In this document: piece by piece, positions 28,744 through 38,598 of the stretch
Numbering within the stretch: position 1 is the stretch's first letter
How the letters are laid out: each line of letters begins with the position of its first letter
Assembly (NCBI RefSeq): GCF_017589465.1
Contig: NZ_JAELYA010000003.1
Span: forward strand, 1 to 64,000
DNA length: 64,000 nt
Direction of reading: 5' to 3'
DNA from: Pseudomonas schmalbachii
Lineage (GTDB): Bacteria > Pseudomonadota > Gammaproteobacteria > Pseudomonadales > Pseudomonadaceae
Notes under the pieces: model-generated
Told to the model about the DNA's origin: nothing
The model's input: the letters and a program-made list of their open reading frames with translations, nothing else
The model's database searches: none
Position numbers and translations under genes: made by a program

Positions 28744-29448
28744 CTACGAGCCTGCTCGCAACCAGTTCGCGATCTTTTCCGCTGCGTTTTCGAGATGCTG
28801 GTCATGGGAGAAGCCGGAGGCCTTGAGGGGCTTCAGGTCGTGATCGCCGCTCTGCAGCCAGAACAACTCGATGGCGGGCGATAGCGAGTAGGTTTCCACG
28901 AGTTCACGGTTACCCATGGGATCGCGCTCGCCCTGAACGATCAGGGTTCGCGTCTTCAGTTCCGCCAGGTGCGCCACTCGCGGCTTTTCCGGCTTGCCGA
29001 CTGCATGGAACGGATAGCCCAGGCACACCAGCGCCTCGGGCTGCAGCTCGTCCGCGAGCAGACTGGCCATCCGTCCACCCATGGACTTGCCACCAATCGC
29101 CAGCGGACCGGACACCTCTTCGCGCACCAGGCCGTACACCTCTCGCCAGCAATCGAGCAGTTGCTGCTGCGGATTTGGCGGTCGCTTGCGCCCATCGATC
29201 CGCCGCGCAGCCATGTAGGAAAATTCGAAGCGCACGACTTCGACCCCACGCTGCGCAAGATTCGCCGCGATCGACTCCATGAACGGGCTGTCCATTGGCG
29301 CCCCCGCCCCATGCGCCAGCAACAGCGTCGCACAGCAATTTTCCCGGGCTTGGTTCCTCAGGAGAGGCAAACCACCACATGTAGGGGCATTCCGAGTTTC
29401 TGAAGGCATTTGACCGTAGTCAATATTCCCGGACCTGCCTTTAACCAT
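28744..29448 (-). CDS. Alpha/beta-hydrolase family protein (KANL3/TEX30-like)
   Basis: A 234-residue small alpha/beta hydrolase. [18 protein letters not shown] near residue 40 gives the oxyanion-hole [16 protein letters not shown] near 118 the nucleophile Ser, and GDHDLKP near 211 the catalytic His. The family is poorly characterised in bacteria. The ATG at 29448 has a GGAG-type site before it; an in-frame ATG at 29409 is possible, and then the ANR box at 29410 would lie outside the gene. It is divergent from ccoN, as the corresponding P. aeruginosa gene appears to be. Confidence 0.82.
   Translation of the reverse strand: MVKGRSGNIDYGQMPSETRNAPTCGGLPLLRNQARENCCATLLLAHGAGAPMDSPFMESIAANLAQRGVEVVRFEFSYMAARRIDGRKRPPNPQQQLLDCWREVYGLVREEVSGPLAIGGKSMGGRMASLLADELQPEALVCLGYPFHAVGKPEKPRVAHLAELKTRTLIVQGERDPMGNRELVETYSLSPAIELFWLQSGDHDLKPLKASGFSHDQHLENAAEKIANWLRAGS
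29410..29423. promoter_or_regulatory. ANR/FNR box upstream of ccoN (operon 2)
   Basis: TTGAC-CGTA-GTCAA, a 14-bp dyad fitting the FNR/ANR pattern TTGAN6TCAA, 138 bases before the ccoN start. In P. aeruginosa the corresponding cco-2 operon is induced by ANR under low oxygen. The site falls inside the 5' end of the divergent hydrolase frame if that gene starts at 29448. Confidence 0.8.
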
Positions 29449-29560
29449 TCTCCACTCCGCTAGTTACGAAAAATTAGATCCAAACCCAAAGGGGAAGGCG
29501 GTGTCGCAAGATCCGGCCGGAATGGACCTAGCCAATAACCGTGGATGGAAACCCAATAGC

Positions 29561-30985
29561 ATGAGCACAACCAATCAGACTGCTTATAACTATAAGGTGG
29601 TCCGCCAGTTCGCCATTATGACAGTGATCTGGGGAATCGTCGGCATGGCCGTCGGTGTCCTCATCGCTGCTCAGTTGGTCTGGCCAGACCTCAACCTCAA
29701 CTTGCCGTGGACGAGCTTCGGTCGTCTGCGCCCGCTGCATACCAATGCGGTTATCTTTGCGTTCGGCGGCTGTGCGCTGTTCGCCTGCTCGTACTATTCG
29801 GTACAACGTACCTGCCAGACCCGGTTGTTCTCGGACGCCCTCGCCTCGTTCACCTTCTGGGGCTGGCAACTGATCATCCTGCTCGCAGCGATCAGTCTGC
29901 CGCTGGGCTACACCACCTCGAAGGAATACGCCGAGCTGGAATGGCCGATCGACATCCTGATCACCATCGTCTGGGTCTGCTATGCCATCGTCTTCTTCGG
30001 CACGCTGATCAAGCGCAAGACCAAGCACATCTACGTGGGCAACTGGTTCTTTGGCGCCTTCATCCTCACGGTCGCCATCCTGCACGTCGTCAACAGCATG
30101 GAAATCCCGGTCACCCTGACCAAGTCCTACTCGCTGTATGCCGGCGCTACCGACGCCATGGTCCAGTGGTGGTACGGCCACAACGCCGTGGGCTTCTTCC
30201 TGACCGCCGGCTTCCTCGGCATGATGTACTACTTCGTGCCGAAACAGGCCGAACGCCCGGTCTACTCCTATCGCCTGTCCATCGTCCACTTCTGGGCACT
30301 GATCGCTGTCTACATCTGGGCCGGCCCGCACCACCTGCACTACACCGCACTGCCGGACTGGGCCCAGTCCCTCGGCATGGTGATGTCGCTGGTCCTGCTG
30401 GCTCCGAGCTGGGGCGGCATGATCAACGGCATGATGACCCTCGCCGGCGCCTGGCATAAGCTGCGCACCGACCCGATCCTGCGCTTCCTGGTGGTCTCCC
30501 TGGCCTTCTACGGCATGTCCACCTTCGAAGGGCCGATGATGTCGATCAAGACCGTCAACGCCCTCTCCCACTACACCGACTGGACCATCGGCCACGTACA
30601 CGCCGGCGCCCTCGGCTGGGTAGCCATGGTCTCCATCGGCTCGCTGTATCACCTGATTCCGAAGGTGTTCGGCCGCGAGCAGATGCACAGCGTCGGCCTG
30701 ATCAACGTGCACTTCTGGCTGTCCACCATCGGCACCGTGCTGTACATCGCCTCCATGTGGGTCAACGGCATCGCCCAGGGCCTGATGTGGCGCGCAGTCA
30801 ACACCGACGGCACCCTCACCTACTCCTTCGTCGAAGCGCTTGCAGCTGGCCACCCCGGCTTCATCGTGCGCCTGATCGGCGGGGCGATCTTCCTGCTGGG
30901 CATGTTCATCATGGCTTACAACACCTTCCGCACCGTCGGCGCCGCCAAGCCGGCTGAAATGCAATCTGCTGCGCAGATGGCCTGA
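29561..30985 (+). CDS. ccoN2: cbb3-type cytochrome c oxidase subunit I (operon 2)
   Basis: A 474-residue haem-copper oxidase catalytic subunit with about 12 transmembrane helices. Conserved His clusters are visible: [12 protein letters not shown] near residue 60, [13 protein letters not shown] near 205, [15 protein letters not shown] near 256 and [14 protein letters not shown] near 345. It carries haem b, the haem b3-CuB site and proton channel. The upstream frame adds 20 residues without support; the ATG at 29561 gives [17 protein letters not shown]. Numbered 2 because it is the copy far from ccoG and has the ANR box, as in P. aeruginosa. Confidence 0.95.
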   Translation: MSTTNQTAYNYKVVRQFAIMTVIWGIVGMAVGVLIAAQLVWPDLNLNLPWTSFGRLRPLHTNAVIFAFGGCALFACSYYSVQRTCQTRLFSDALASFTFWGWQLIILLAAISLPLGYTTSKEYAELEWPIDILITIVWVCYAIVFFGTLIKRKTKHIYVGNWFFGAFILTVAILHVVNSMEIPVTLTKSYSLYAGATDAMVQWWYGHNAVGFFLTAGFLGMMYYFVPKQAERPVYSYRLSIVHFWALIAVYIWAGPHHLHYTALPDWAQSLGMVMSLVLLAPSWGGMINGMMTLAGAWHKLRTDPILRFLVVSLAFYGMSTFEGPMMSIKTVNALSHYTDWTIGHVHAGALGWVAMVSIGSLYHLIPKVFGREQMHSVGLINVHFWLSTIGTVLYIASMWVNGIAQGLMWRAVNTDGTLTYSFVEALAAGHPGFIVRLIGGAIFLLGMFIMAYNTFRTVGAAKPAEMQSAAQMA

Positions 30986-30996
30986 GGAGACCGACC

Positions 30997-31605
30997 ATGA
31001 AACATGAAGTACTCGAAAAGAACGTCGGTCTGCTGGCTCTGTGCATGGCCCTGGCAGTCAGTATCGGCGGCCTCACCCAGATCGTTCCGCTGTTCTTCCA
31101 GGACGTGACCACCAAACCGGTCGAAGGCATGAAGCCCTACACCGCACTGCAACTGGAAGGCCGCGACGTCTACATCCGCGAAGGTTGCTACAACTGCCAC
31201 TCGCAGATGATCCGTCCGTTCCGCGCCGAAACCGAGCGCTACGGCCACTACTCCGTCGCCGGCGAGAGCGTGTGGGATCACCCCTTCCTGTGGGGCTCCA
31301 AGCGTACCGGTCCGGACCTCGCCCGCGTCGGTGGCCGCTACTCGGACGACTGGCAACGCGCCCACCTCTACAACCCGCGCAACGTGGTGCCCGAATCGAA
31401 GATGCCGGCTTACCCCTGGCTGGCCGAAAACACGCTCGACGGCAAGGACACCGCCAAGAAGCTGAGTGTGATGCGAACGATGGGTGTTCCCTACAGCGAT
31501 GCGGACATCGCTGGAGCCAGTGATGCCGTCAAGGGCAAGACCGAGATGGACGCACTGGTCGCCTATCTGCAAGTCCTCGGCACATCCATCAAGAACAAGC
31601 GGTGA
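30997..31605 (+). CDS. ccoO2: cbb3-type cytochrome c oxidase subunit II, mono-haem (operon 2)
   Basis: A 202-residue membrane-anchored cytochrome c. One N-terminal helix (about residues 10-32) is followed by a periplasmic domain with the haem c motif Cys64-Tyr-Asn-Cys67-His68. It passes electrons to CcoN. It starts 11 bases after ccoN with GAGGAG before the ATG and overlaps the ccoQ start. Paralogue of the gene at 34507, with CYNCH where that copy has CVGCH. Confidence 0.95.
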   Translation: MKHEVLEKNVGLLALCMALAVSIGGLTQIVPLFFQDVTTKPVEGMKPYTALQLEGRDVYIREGCYNCHSQMIRPFRAETERYGHYSVAGESVWDHPFLWGSKRTGPDLARVGGRYSDDWQRAHLYNPRNVVPESKMPAYPWLAENTLDGKDTAKKLSVMRTMGVPYSDADIAGASDAVKGKTEMDALVAYLQVLGTSIKNKR

Positions 31606-31802
31606 CGAACTTGGATATCGGAACCATTCGCGGCTTCGGCACCCTTCTGGTGGCAGCCGCCTTCATCGGCGTCCTGCTCTGGGCTTACAACAGCAAGCGC
31701 AAGCAGCGCTTCGACGACGATGCGCTACTGCCATTCGCGGACGATCCGGTAGCCCGAAAGCACGTCGAGCAAGAACAAGCTTCTAGGAGCAACAAAGAAT
31801 GA
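31602..31802 (+). CDS. ccoQ2: cbb3-type oxidase small subunit CcoQ (operon 2)
   Basis: A 66-residue single-helix protein (helix about residues 10-30) ending in a charged tail with [11 protein letters not shown]. The frame starts at a GTG overlapping the ccoO stop (GTGA). A TTG at 31611 would give MDIGTIRG, which aligns with the ATG start of the second copy, so the true start may be there. CcoQ stabilises the cbb3 complex. It overlaps ccoP by four bases. Confidence 0.88.
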   Translation: MTNLDIGTIRGFGTLLVAAAFIGVLLWAYNSKRKQRFDDDALLPFADDPVARKHVEQEQASRSNKE

Positions 31803-32725
31803 CGACCTTCTGGAGTCTGTACATCACCGTATTGACCGTCGGCTCCCTCATCGCACTGCTGTGGCTGATCTTCGCCACACGCAGCGGGGAATCCGCCGGC
31901 AATACCGACAAGACCATGGGCCACTCCTTCGATGGCATCGAGGAGTACGACAATCCGCTGCCAAAATGGTGGTTCCTGCTGTTCATCGGCACCATCATCT
32001 TCGCGGCCGGCTACCTCGCGCTCTACCCCGGACTGGGAAACTGGAAAGGATTGCTGCCTGGTTACGATGGCTGGACTGGAGCCAAGCAGTGGGAGCATGA
32101 AGAGGCACTGGCCAAGGAGAAATATGGCCCCATCTTCGCCAAATATGCCGCCATGCCAATCGAAGATGTAGCCAAGGACCCGCAAGCCATGAAAATGGGT
32201 GAGCGTCTGTTCGCCAGCTACTGCTCCATCTGCCATGGCTCTGACGCCAAAGGCGCCAATGGCTTCCCCAATCTGACCGACTCGTACTGGCGCTGGGGCG
32301 GCGAGCCCGCCACCATCGAAACCACCATTCTGAACGGCCGCATGGCTGCGATGCCGGCGTGGGGAGACGTGCTTGGCAACCAGGGCGTGCATGACGTGGC
32401 CGCCTTCATCACCACCAAGCTCGACGGTCGCTCGTTGCCGGAAGGCGTGACTGACGAACAGGTCGAAAACGGTAGCAAGCTGTTCGCCACCACTTGCGTG
32501 GCATGTCATGGCCCGGAAGGCAAAGGCATGGCACTGATGGGCGCTCCGGACCTGACCCAGCCGTCCGCGTTCATTTATGGTTCTACTTTCGCCCAACTGC
32601 AGCAAACCATCCGTCATGGCCGCCAAGGCCAGATGCCAGCTCAGGAGCCTTACCTGGGCAAGGATAAGGTTCATATCCTCGCTGCTTACATCTACAACAT
32701 CTCCGGACAAGCAACCGCCAGGTAA
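31799..32725 (+). CDS. ccoP2: cbb3-type cytochrome c oxidase subunit III, di-haem (operon 2)
   Basis: A 308-residue subunit: an N-terminal helix (about residues 8-27), a second at about 57-77, then two cytochrome c domains with motifs Cys142-Ser-Ile-Cys-His146 and Cys233-Val-Ala-Cys-His237. It receives electrons from soluble or membrane c-type cytochromes. It is 15 residues shorter than the copy in operon 1, lacking a loop near residue 91. It ends the operon before a strong hairpin. Confidence 0.95.
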   Translation: MTTFWSLYITVLTVGSLIALLWLIFATRSGESAGNTDKTMGHSFDGIEEYDNPLPKWWFLLFIGTIIFAAGYLALYPGLGNWKGLLPGYDGWTGAKQWEHEEALAKEKYGPIFAKYAAMPIEDVAKDPQAMKMGERLFASYCSICHGSDAKGANGFPNLTDSYWRWGGEPATIETTILNGRMAAMPAWGDVLGNQGVHDVAAFITTKLDGRSLPEGVTDEQVENGSKLFATTCVACHGPEGKGMALMGAPDLTQPSAFIYGSTFAQLQQTIRHGRQGQMPAQEPYLGKDKVHILAAYIYNISGQATAR

Positions 32726-32736
32726 TCCCCTCCCCT

Positions 32737-32761
32737 GCTCGCGCCCCACCGGGGCGCGAGC
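32737..32761 (+). terminator. Hairpin after ccoP2
   Basis: GCTCGCGCCCC-ACC-GGGGCGCGAGC, a perfect 11-bp stem, followed by CCTTCCTCC. It separates the two cco operons. The remainder of the 339-base gap (32762-33064) must carry the promoter of operon 1. I saw no ANR box there, which fits the constitutive expression known for cco-1 in P. aeruginosa, and no further gene. Confidence 0.7.
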
Positions 32762-33064
32762 CCTTCCTCCGCGCGGCGAAGTGTCGCACCTCTGTCAGGC
32801 TTTTCCTTCACACTATTCCCAGCCACGTCTAAGCTGATTCCATTCGCAAAACAGCAATACGACTAACGCGACCCCCTTCTTTTCAGGTTCTTCATCGGTA
32901 ATCGAGCCTATGCAAACAAGGCGACGACAGGAACCGAAAGCGCTCTGACTTGGGCGTCAAGCGGGCGCCAGGCAAGGCTTGGCGCGTTGCAATGGCTACC
33001 CGCTTTCTCCATACTTGCCGCCGCTTTTTTGTCCCTAAATATCCAAAAACCGTGGAACCTTAGA

Positions 33065-34507
33065 ATGAGCACAGCAATCAGTCCGACTGCTTATAACTAT
33101 AAGGTTATCCGCCAGTTCGCCATAATGACGGTGGTCTGGGGGATACTTGGAATGGGGCTCGGTGTTTTCATCGCCTCACAGTTAGTGTGGCCCGAGCTCA
33201 ACTTTGGCCTACCCTGGACCAGCTTCGGACGTCTGCGCCCGTTGCACACCAACCTGGTGATCTTCGCCTTCGGTGGTTGTGCCCTGTTCGCCACTTCCTA
33301 CTACGTTGTCCAGCGCACCTGTCAGACTCGTCTGATTTCTGACAGCCTGGCTGCCTTCACCTTCTGGGGCTGGCAGGCAGTAATCGTTGCCGCAGGCATC
33401 ACCCTTCCGCTGGGCTACACCAGCTCGAAGGAATATGCCGAACTGGAATGGCCGATCGACATTCTGCTGGCAGTGGTCTGGATCACTTACATGGTGGTGT
33501 TCTTCGGAACCATCGTTAAGCGCAAGACCAAGCACATCTATGTCGGTAACTGGTTCTACGGTGCCTTCATCGTTGTGACCGCCATGCTGCACATCGTCAA
33601 CAGCATGGAAATCCCGGTCACCCTGTTCAAGTCCTACTCGCTGTATTCAGGCGCCACTGACGCCATGATCCAGTGGTGGTATGGCCACAACGCCGTAGGA
33701 TTCTTCCTGACCACCGGCTTCCTCGGCATGATGTATTACTTCGTACCGAAGCAGGCCGAGCGTCCGATCTACTCCTATCGCCTGTCCATCGTGCACTTCT
33801 GGGCGCTGATCACCCTGTACATCTGGGCCGGCCCGCACCACCTGCACTACACCGCACTGCCGGACTGGGCCCAGTCCCTCGGCATGGCGATGTCGCTGAT
33901 TCTGCTGGCTCCGAGCTGGGGTGGCATGATCAACGGCATGATGACCCTCTCCGGCGCCTGGCATAAGCTGCGTACCGACCCGATCCTGCGCTTCCTGGTG
34001 GTTTCCCTGGCCTTCTACGGCATGTCCACCTTCGAAGGCCCGATGATGGCGATCAAGACCGTCAACTCGCTGTCGCACTACACCGACTGGACCATCGGCC
34101 ACGTACACGCCGGCGCTCTCGGCTGGGTAGCGATGATCTCCATCGGCTCGCTGTATCACCTGATTCCGAAGGTGTTCGGTCGCGAACAGATGCACAGCGT
34201 CGGCCTGATCAACGCCCACTTCTGGCTCGCCACCATCGGTACCGTGCTGTACATCGCCTCCATGTGGGTCAACGGCATTACCCAGGGCCTGATGTGGCGT
34301 GCAGTCAACACTGACGGCACCCTCACCTACTCCTTCGTCGAGGCTCTGCAGGCCAGCCACCCGGGCTTCATCGTCCGTGCGCTGGGTGGTGCCTTCTTCG
34401 CCACCGGCATGCTGCTGATGGCCTACAACACCTTCCGTACTGTGCGTGCATCCAAATCGGCTGATGCCGACCGCGCCGCTCAGATTCCTGCTGTAGGAGC
34501 ACATTGA
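33065..34507 (+). CDS. ccoN1: cbb3-type cytochrome c oxidase subunit I (operon 1)
   Basis: A 480-residue paralogue of ccoN2 with the same His motifs and helix plan. The two genes are very similar, with tracts such as 33818-33887 identical to 30311-30380 at every base, suggesting recent gene conversion. N- and C-termini differ most. The frame is open from 32987, but the ATG at 33065 matches the paralogue's start ([18 protein letters not shown]). Being next to ccoGHIS it corresponds to the cco-1 operon of P. aeruginosa, the one used at higher oxygen. Confidence 0.95.
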   Translation: MSTAISPTAYNYKVIRQFAIMTVVWGILGMGLGVFIASQLVWPELNFGLPWTSFGRLRPLHTNLVIFAFGGCALFATSYYVVQRTCQTRLISDSLAAFTFWGWQAVIVAAGITLPLGYTSSKEYAELEWPIDILLAVVWITYMVVFFGTIVKRKTKHIYVGNWFYGAFIVVTAMLHIVNSMEIPVTLFKSYSLYSGATDAMIQWWYGHNAVGFFLTTGFLGMMYYFVPKQAERPIYSYRLSIVHFWALITLYIWAGPHHLHYTALPDWAQSLGMAMSLILLAPSWGGMINGMMTLSGAWHKLRTDPILRFLVVSLAFYGMSTFEGPMMAIKTVNSLSHYTDWTIGHVHAGALGWVAMISIGSLYHLIPKVFGREQMHSVGLINAHFWLATIGTVLYIASMWVNGITQGLMWRAVNTDGTLTYSFVEALQASHPGFIVRALGGAFFATGMLLMAYNTFRTVRASKSADADRAAQIPAVGAH

Positions 34508-35115
34508 TGAAGCACGAAGCAGTCGAGAAGAATATCGGCCTGCTGGCCTTCTTCATGGTTATCGCCGTGAGCATCGGCGGGCTTACCCAGATCGTCCCGC
34601 TGTTCTTCCAGGACGTGACCAACAAGCCGGTGGAAGGCATGAAGCCGCGCACCGCTCTGGAGCTTGAAGGACGCGATATCTACATCCGCGAAGGCTGCGT
34701 TGGCTGCCACTCGCAGATGATCCGTCCGTTCCGTGCCGAAACCGAGCGCTACGGCCACTACTCCGTCGCCGGTGAGAGCGTGTGGGATCACCCCTTCCTG
34801 TGGGGCTCCAAGCGTACCGGTCCGGACCTCGCCCGCGTTGGCGGCCGTTACTCCGACGACTGGCACCGTGCGCACCTCTACAACCCGCGCAACGTAGTGC
34901 CCGAGTCGAAGATGCCGGCCTACCCCTGGCTGGTTGAGCACAAGCTCGACGGCAAGGACACCGCCAAGAAGATGGAAGCGCTGCGCGCTCTCGGCGTGCC
35001 CTATACCGACGAAGATATCGCCGGTGCCCGTGATGCCGTCAAAGGCAAAACTGAGATGGATGCGATGGTCGCGTACCTGCAGGGCCTTGGCACCATCATC
35101 AAAAGCAAACGGTGA
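34507..35115 (+). CDS. ccoO1: cbb3-type cytochrome c oxidase subunit II, mono-haem (operon 1)
   Basis: A 202-residue membrane-anchored cytochrome c with haem motif Cys64-Val-Gly-Cys67-His68. The start ATG at 34507 shares a base with the ccoN1 stop (TGATG), giving tight coupling that the other operon lacks. The central part is almost the same at DNA level as ccoO2 (for example 34772-34838 against 31262-31328). Confidence 0.95.
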   Translation: MKHEAVEKNIGLLAFFMVIAVSIGGLTQIVPLFFQDVTNKPVEGMKPRTALELEGRDIYIREGCVGCHSQMIRPFRAETERYGHYSVAGESVWDHPFLWGSKRTGPDLARVGGRYSDDWHRAHLYNPRNVVPESKMPAYPWLVEHKLDGKDTAKKMEALRALGVPYTDEDIAGARDAVKGKTEMDAMVAYLQGLGTIIKSKR

Positions 35116-35120
35116 GTGTG

Positions 35121-35312
35121 ATGGATATCGGGACCATTCGTGGCATCGGCACCGTCGTGGTGGTGGTGGCCTTTATCGGCGTACTGCTCTGGGCTTACAG
35201 CGGCAAGCGCAAGAAGAGCTTCGACGAAGCCACGATGCTGCCCTTCGCAGACGATCCCGAAGCCAAAAAGCACGTCGAGCAAGAGCAAGCTTCTAGGAGC
35301 AACAAAGAATGA
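35121..35312 (+). CDS. ccoQ1: cbb3-type oxidase small subunit CcoQ (operon 1)
   Basis: A 63-residue single-helix protein starting at the [27 protein letters not shown] nine bases upstream overlaps the ccoO1 stop and is an alternative start. The last 14 residues are the same as in CcoQ2 apart from neighbouring positions, and the DNA around the ccoQ-ccoP junction is nearly the same in both operons. Confidence 0.88.
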   Translation: MDIGTIRGIGTVVVVVAFIGVLLWAYSGKRKKSFDEATMLPFADDPEAKKHVEQEQASRSNKE

Positions 35313-36280
35313 CAACCTTCTGGAGTCTGTACGTCACCGTACTCACCCTGGGCACAATCATCGCGCTGGCGTGGCTGCTGTTCGCCACCCGTCGTGGCCA
35401 GCGTCACGAAGCGACCGACGAAACCGTCGGCCATTCGTTCGATGGCATCGAGGAATACGACAACCCGCTGCCGAAGTGGTGGTTCATGCTGTTCGTGGCC
35501 ACCTTCGTCTTCGCGATCGGTTACCTGGTCCTTTACCCGGGCCTTGGCAACTGGAAGGGCGTACTGCCGGGTTATTCCGAAGTCGGCGATGGCAAGCCCT
35601 TCGCCAACGGCGAGCCCGGCTGGACCGGCGTTCACCAGTGGGAAAAGGAAATGGCCAAGGCGGACGAGAAATACGGTCCGATCTTCGCCAAATTCGCAGC
35701 CATGCCCATTGAGGAAGTGGCCAAGGACCCGCAAGCGCTGAAGATGGGTGGCCGCCTGTTTGCCTCCAACTGCTCCGTTTGCCACGGTTCCGACGCCAAG
35801 GGCGCCTATGGCTTCCCGAACCTGGCCGATGCCGACTGGCGTTGGGGCGGCGCGACCGCAGAAATCAAGACCACCATCATGGCGGGCCGCCATGCCGCCA
35901 TGCCGGCCTGGGGCGAAGCCTTGGGCGACCAGGGCGTGCACGATGTTGCCGCGTTCGTGACCACCAAACTCGACGGTCGCAAAACGCCTGAAGGCGTGAC
36001 CGAAGAGCAGGTCGCCAACGGCCAGAAGCTCTTCTCGACCAACTGCGTGGCCTGCCACGGTCCGGAAGGCAAGGGCACTGCAGCCATGGGTGCGCCGAAC
36101 CTGACCCACCCGCAAGGCTTCATCTACGGCTCGAGCTTCGCGCAGCTGCAGCAGACCATCCGCTACGGCCGCCAAGGCCAGATGCCGGCCCAGCAGGAGC
36201 GTCTTGGCAACGACCAGGTTCACCTGCTCGCCGCCTATGTCTACAGCCTGTCCCACGGCGAGGCCGAGAAGAGCGAATAA
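35309..36280 (+). CDS. ccoP1: cbb3-type cytochrome c oxidase subunit III, di-haem (operon 1)
   Basis: A 323-residue subunit with two N-terminal helices and haem motifs Cys155-Ser-Val-Cys-His159 and Cys246-Val-Ala-Cys-His250. It contains a 15-residue insertion around residues 91-105 ([15 protein letters not shown]) that CcoP2 does not have. It overlaps ccoQ1 by four bases and is followed by a strong terminator. Confidence 0.95.
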   Translation: MTTFWSLYVTVLTLGTIIALAWLLFATRRGQRHEATDETVGHSFDGIEEYDNPLPKWWFMLFVATFVFAIGYLVLYPGLGNWKGVLPGYSEVGDGKPFANGEPGWTGVHQWEKEMAKADEKYGPIFAKFAAMPIEEVAKDPQALKMGGRLFASNCSVCHGSDAKGAYGFPNLADADWRWGGATAEIKTTIMAGRHAAMPAWGEALGDQGVHDVAAFVTTKLDGRKTPEGVTEEQVANGQKLFSTNCVACHGPEGKGTAAMGAPNLTHPQGFIYGSSFAQLQQTIRYGRQGQMPAQQERLGNDQVHLLAAYVYSLSHGEAEKSE

Positions 36281-36311
36281 CCCCGCCCTCTCGCTCCACA
36301 GCCAAAAGCAG

Positions 36312-36346
36312 AAACGGCGCCAGCTCCCACTGGCGCCGTTTTGTTT
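36312..36346 (+). terminator. Intrinsic terminator of ccoNOQP-1
   Basis: A 12-bp stem (AAACGGCGCCAG / CTGGCGCCGTTT) with a 6-base loop and TTGTTT after it: a canonical rho-independent terminator 31 bases after the ccoP1 stop. Confidence 0.9.
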
Positions 36347-36498
36347 CAGGCCTCGGCAGTTCTGGCAAGCAGAACGCGACCAACAGTCGCACCGTTGCAG
36401 ACAGTCCGAGGTCGTATCATTGTAGGGTGTGCATCATATTTCTGACTCTTGTCGGCAAGTACTGACAGAGCGCCCTCCCACCGCCGTGGTACGCACTG

Positions 36499-37914
36499 AT
36501 GAGCAAACAGATCCCTGTCCGTGATGTCACTCCCTCCGCCAAGGGAAGCAGTGACACCGTCGACCTTTATGCCTCCCGAGAAAAAATCTATACCCGCGCC
36601 TTCACCGGATTCTTCCGAAATCTGAGGATGGCGGGGGGAGCCGTACTCTTCCTTCTATATTTCGGCACCGTCTGGCTGACCTGGAATGATCGCCAGGCCG
36701 TCTGGTGGAACCTGCCGGAGCGCAAGTTCTACATCTTTGGCGCCACATTCTGGCCCCAGGACTTCATCCTGCTTTCAGGCCTGCTGATCATCTCCGCATT
36801 CGGCCTGTTCTTCATCACGGTATTCGCCGGCCGTGTCTGGTGCGGCTACACCTGTCCGCAGAGCGTATGGACCTGGATCTTCATGTGGTGCGAGAAAGTC
36901 ACGGAAGGTGACCGCAACCAGCGCATGAAACTGGACAAGGCCCCCATGAGCGGCGCGAAGCTTGCGCGCAAGGCGGCCAAGCACTCGCTGTGGCTGCTCA
37001 TCGGCCTGGTCACCGGCCTGACGTTCGTCGGCTACTTCAGCCCGATCCGTGAACTGCTCACCGATCTCGTCACAGGGCAGGCCGATGGCTGGGCCTATTT
37101 CTGGGTCGGCTTCTTCACCCTTGCCACCTATGGCAACGCCGGCTGGCTGCGCGAGCAGGTGTGCATCTACATGTGCCCCTATGCGCGCTTCCAGAGCGTG
37201 ATGTTCGACAAGGACACCCTGATCGTTTCCTACGACCCTCGCCGCGGCGAGCGACGCGGACCGCGCAAGAAAACTCTCGACTACAAGGCCCAGGGACTGG
37301 GTGACTGCATCGATTGCACCATGTGCGTACAGGTCTGCCCGACCGGCATCGACATTCGTGACGGCCTGCAGATCGAGTGCATCGGCTGTGCAGCCTGCAT
37401 CGACGCCTGCGACAGCATCATGGACAAGATGAACTACCCCCGCGGGCTGATCAGCTACACCACCGAACACAACCTGTCCGGGCAGAAGACCCATCTCGTC
37501 CGCCCGAGGCTGATCGGCTATGCCATTGCCCTGACGGCGATGATCGGCGTGCTGATTACCGCATTGGTCATGCGCCCGCTGGTTGGCTTCGACGTGAGCA
37601 AGGACCGTGTCCTTTATCGGGAAAACGCCGAAGGCCGGATCGAGAACGTCTACAGCCTGAAGATCATGAACAAGGACCAGCGCGACCATACCTACGCTCT
37701 AAGCGCCAAGGGGCTGGACGGGCTCCGCCTCGAAAGCAAACAGGAGGTTCATGTAAGCGCAGGTGAAATCCTGAGCATGCCTGTGGAGCTGTCCATCGAT
37801 CCGGAAAAGCTTCCCTCCACTACCAACGAGGTCACCTTCAGCGTTCAATCGCTCGATGCCCCAGGCATAAGCAAAGAGGCAACCAGTCGTTTCATTGGTC
37901 CCCGCACCCGCTGA
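36499..37914 (+). CDS. ccoG: Cytochrome c oxidase accessory protein CcoG (polyferredoxin)
   Basis: A 471-residue membrane ferredoxin. Helices lie at about residues 45-65, 85-110, 160-180, 195-215 and 340-360. Two [4Fe-4S] clusters follow from CIDCTMCVQVCP and CIGCAACIDAC near residues 272-310. A conserved CGYTCPQSVW lies near residue 115. CcoG (RdxA/FixG) is implicated in reducing Cu(II) for cbb3 assembly. It has its own promoter region after the ccoP1 terminator and begins the ccoGHIS assembly set. Confidence 0.94.
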   Translation: MSKQIPVRDVTPSAKGSSDTVDLYASREKIYTRAFTGFFRNLRMAGGAVLFLLYFGTVWLTWNDRQAVWWNLPERKFYIFGATFWPQDFILLSGLLIISAFGLFFITVFAGRVWCGYTCPQSVWTWIFMWCEKVTEGDRNQRMKLDKAPMSGAKLARKAAKHSLWLLIGLVTGLTFVGYFSPIRELLTDLVTGQADGWAYFWVGFFTLATYGNAGWLREQVCIYMCPYARFQSVMFDKDTLIVSYDPRRGERRGPRKKTLDYKAQGLGDCIDCTMCVQVCPTGIDIRDGLQIECIGCAACIDACDSIMDKMNYPRGLISYTTEHNLSGQKTHLVRPRLIGYAIALTAMIGVLITALVMRPLVGFDVSKDRVLYRENAEGRIENVYSLKIMNKDQRDHTYALSAKGLDGLRLESKQEVHVSAGEILSMPVELSIDPEKLPSTTNEVTFSVQSLDAPGISKEATSRFIGPRTR

Positions 37915-37928
37915 CTCGAGCCAGAAGA

Positions 37929-37959
37929 CTGGCACCCCGTATCGCACACGGGGTGCCAG
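37929..37959 (+). terminator. Strong hairpin between ccoG and ccoH
   Basis: CTGGCACCCCGT-N7-ACGGGGTGCCAG, a perfect 12-bp stem with no T-run. It may terminate in part or protect the ccoG mRNA end; ccoH follows 100 bases later. Confidence 0.55.
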
Positions 37960-38058
37960 CAGCGCACAGACCACGTAAAATCCGCTCCCTGAGCAACGGA
38001 CCTGCCAGGTCCGCAAGCATCCGCATCACTGCGGAAAATCATCTGTGAGATAAAAACC

Positions 38059-38598
38059 ATGCAGTCGGCCACGCCCGTACAACCCTGGTACAAGCACCTC
38101 TGGCCCTGGATCATCATCGGCATGCTCGGCACGTCGGTATTCCTCAGCCTGATGCTGGTTCGCATTGCCGCTACCAACCAGGACTCCCTGGTCAACGACA
38201 ACTATTACGAGGCCGGCAAGGGCATCAACCGCTCGCTCGATCGCGAACACCTCGCCCAGCGTCTGCAACTTCAGGCGAAGATCCATTTCGATGATCTGAC
38301 CGGAGAAGTGGATCTGCGCCTGGCCGGCAACAGCCAACCGGAAAAGCTGACTCTCAATCTGCTTTCGCCGACCCTGGAATCCCAGGATCGCCATCTCGAA
38401 CTGCTTCCTGCGCCCGCCGAGAAAGGCCGTTATATCGGCCGCATCGAAGAGGCCATCAAGGGTCGCCGCTTCGTCGAAGTGCTGGGTGAACAGGACGGCC
38501 AGTCCTGGCGCCTGTTCGAGGAAGAGCGAGTGGCTCCGGGCGGGACCATCACCCTGGGGGACGAACCCCTCAAGGGAGACGAAGTCGAGCGCCCATGA
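38059..38598 (+). CDS. ccoH: Cbb3 oxidase assembly protein CcoH (FixH family)
   Basis: A 179-residue protein with one N-terminal membrane helix (about residues 14-35, WPWIIIGMLGTSVFLSLMLV) and a periplasmic FixH domain. The family signature DNYYEAGKGINRSLDRE is near residue 50. CcoH is a membrane-anchored assembly factor that associates with CcoN/CcoP early in cbb3 formation. Its end overlaps ccoI by four bases (ATGA). Confidence 0.92.
   Translation: MQSATPVQPWYKHLWPWIIIGMLGTSVFLSLMLVRIAATNQDSLVNDNYYEAGKGINRSLDREHLAQRLQLQAKIHFDDLTGEVDLRLAGNSQPEKLTLNLLSPTLESQDRHLELLPAPAEKGRYIGRIEEAIKGRRFVEVLGEQDGQSWRLFEEERVAPGGTITLGDEPLKGDEVERP

Noticed and set aside
32987-33064. Signal-like N-terminal extension of ccoN1
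   Set aside because: The paralogous CcoN2 starts at the matching ATG, and the extra residues have no counterpart.
32762-33064. Search for an ANR box before ccoN1 (TTGGGCGTCAA near 32950)
   Set aside because: The arms are 3 bases too close to fit TTGAT-N4-ATCAA, so it is not called.
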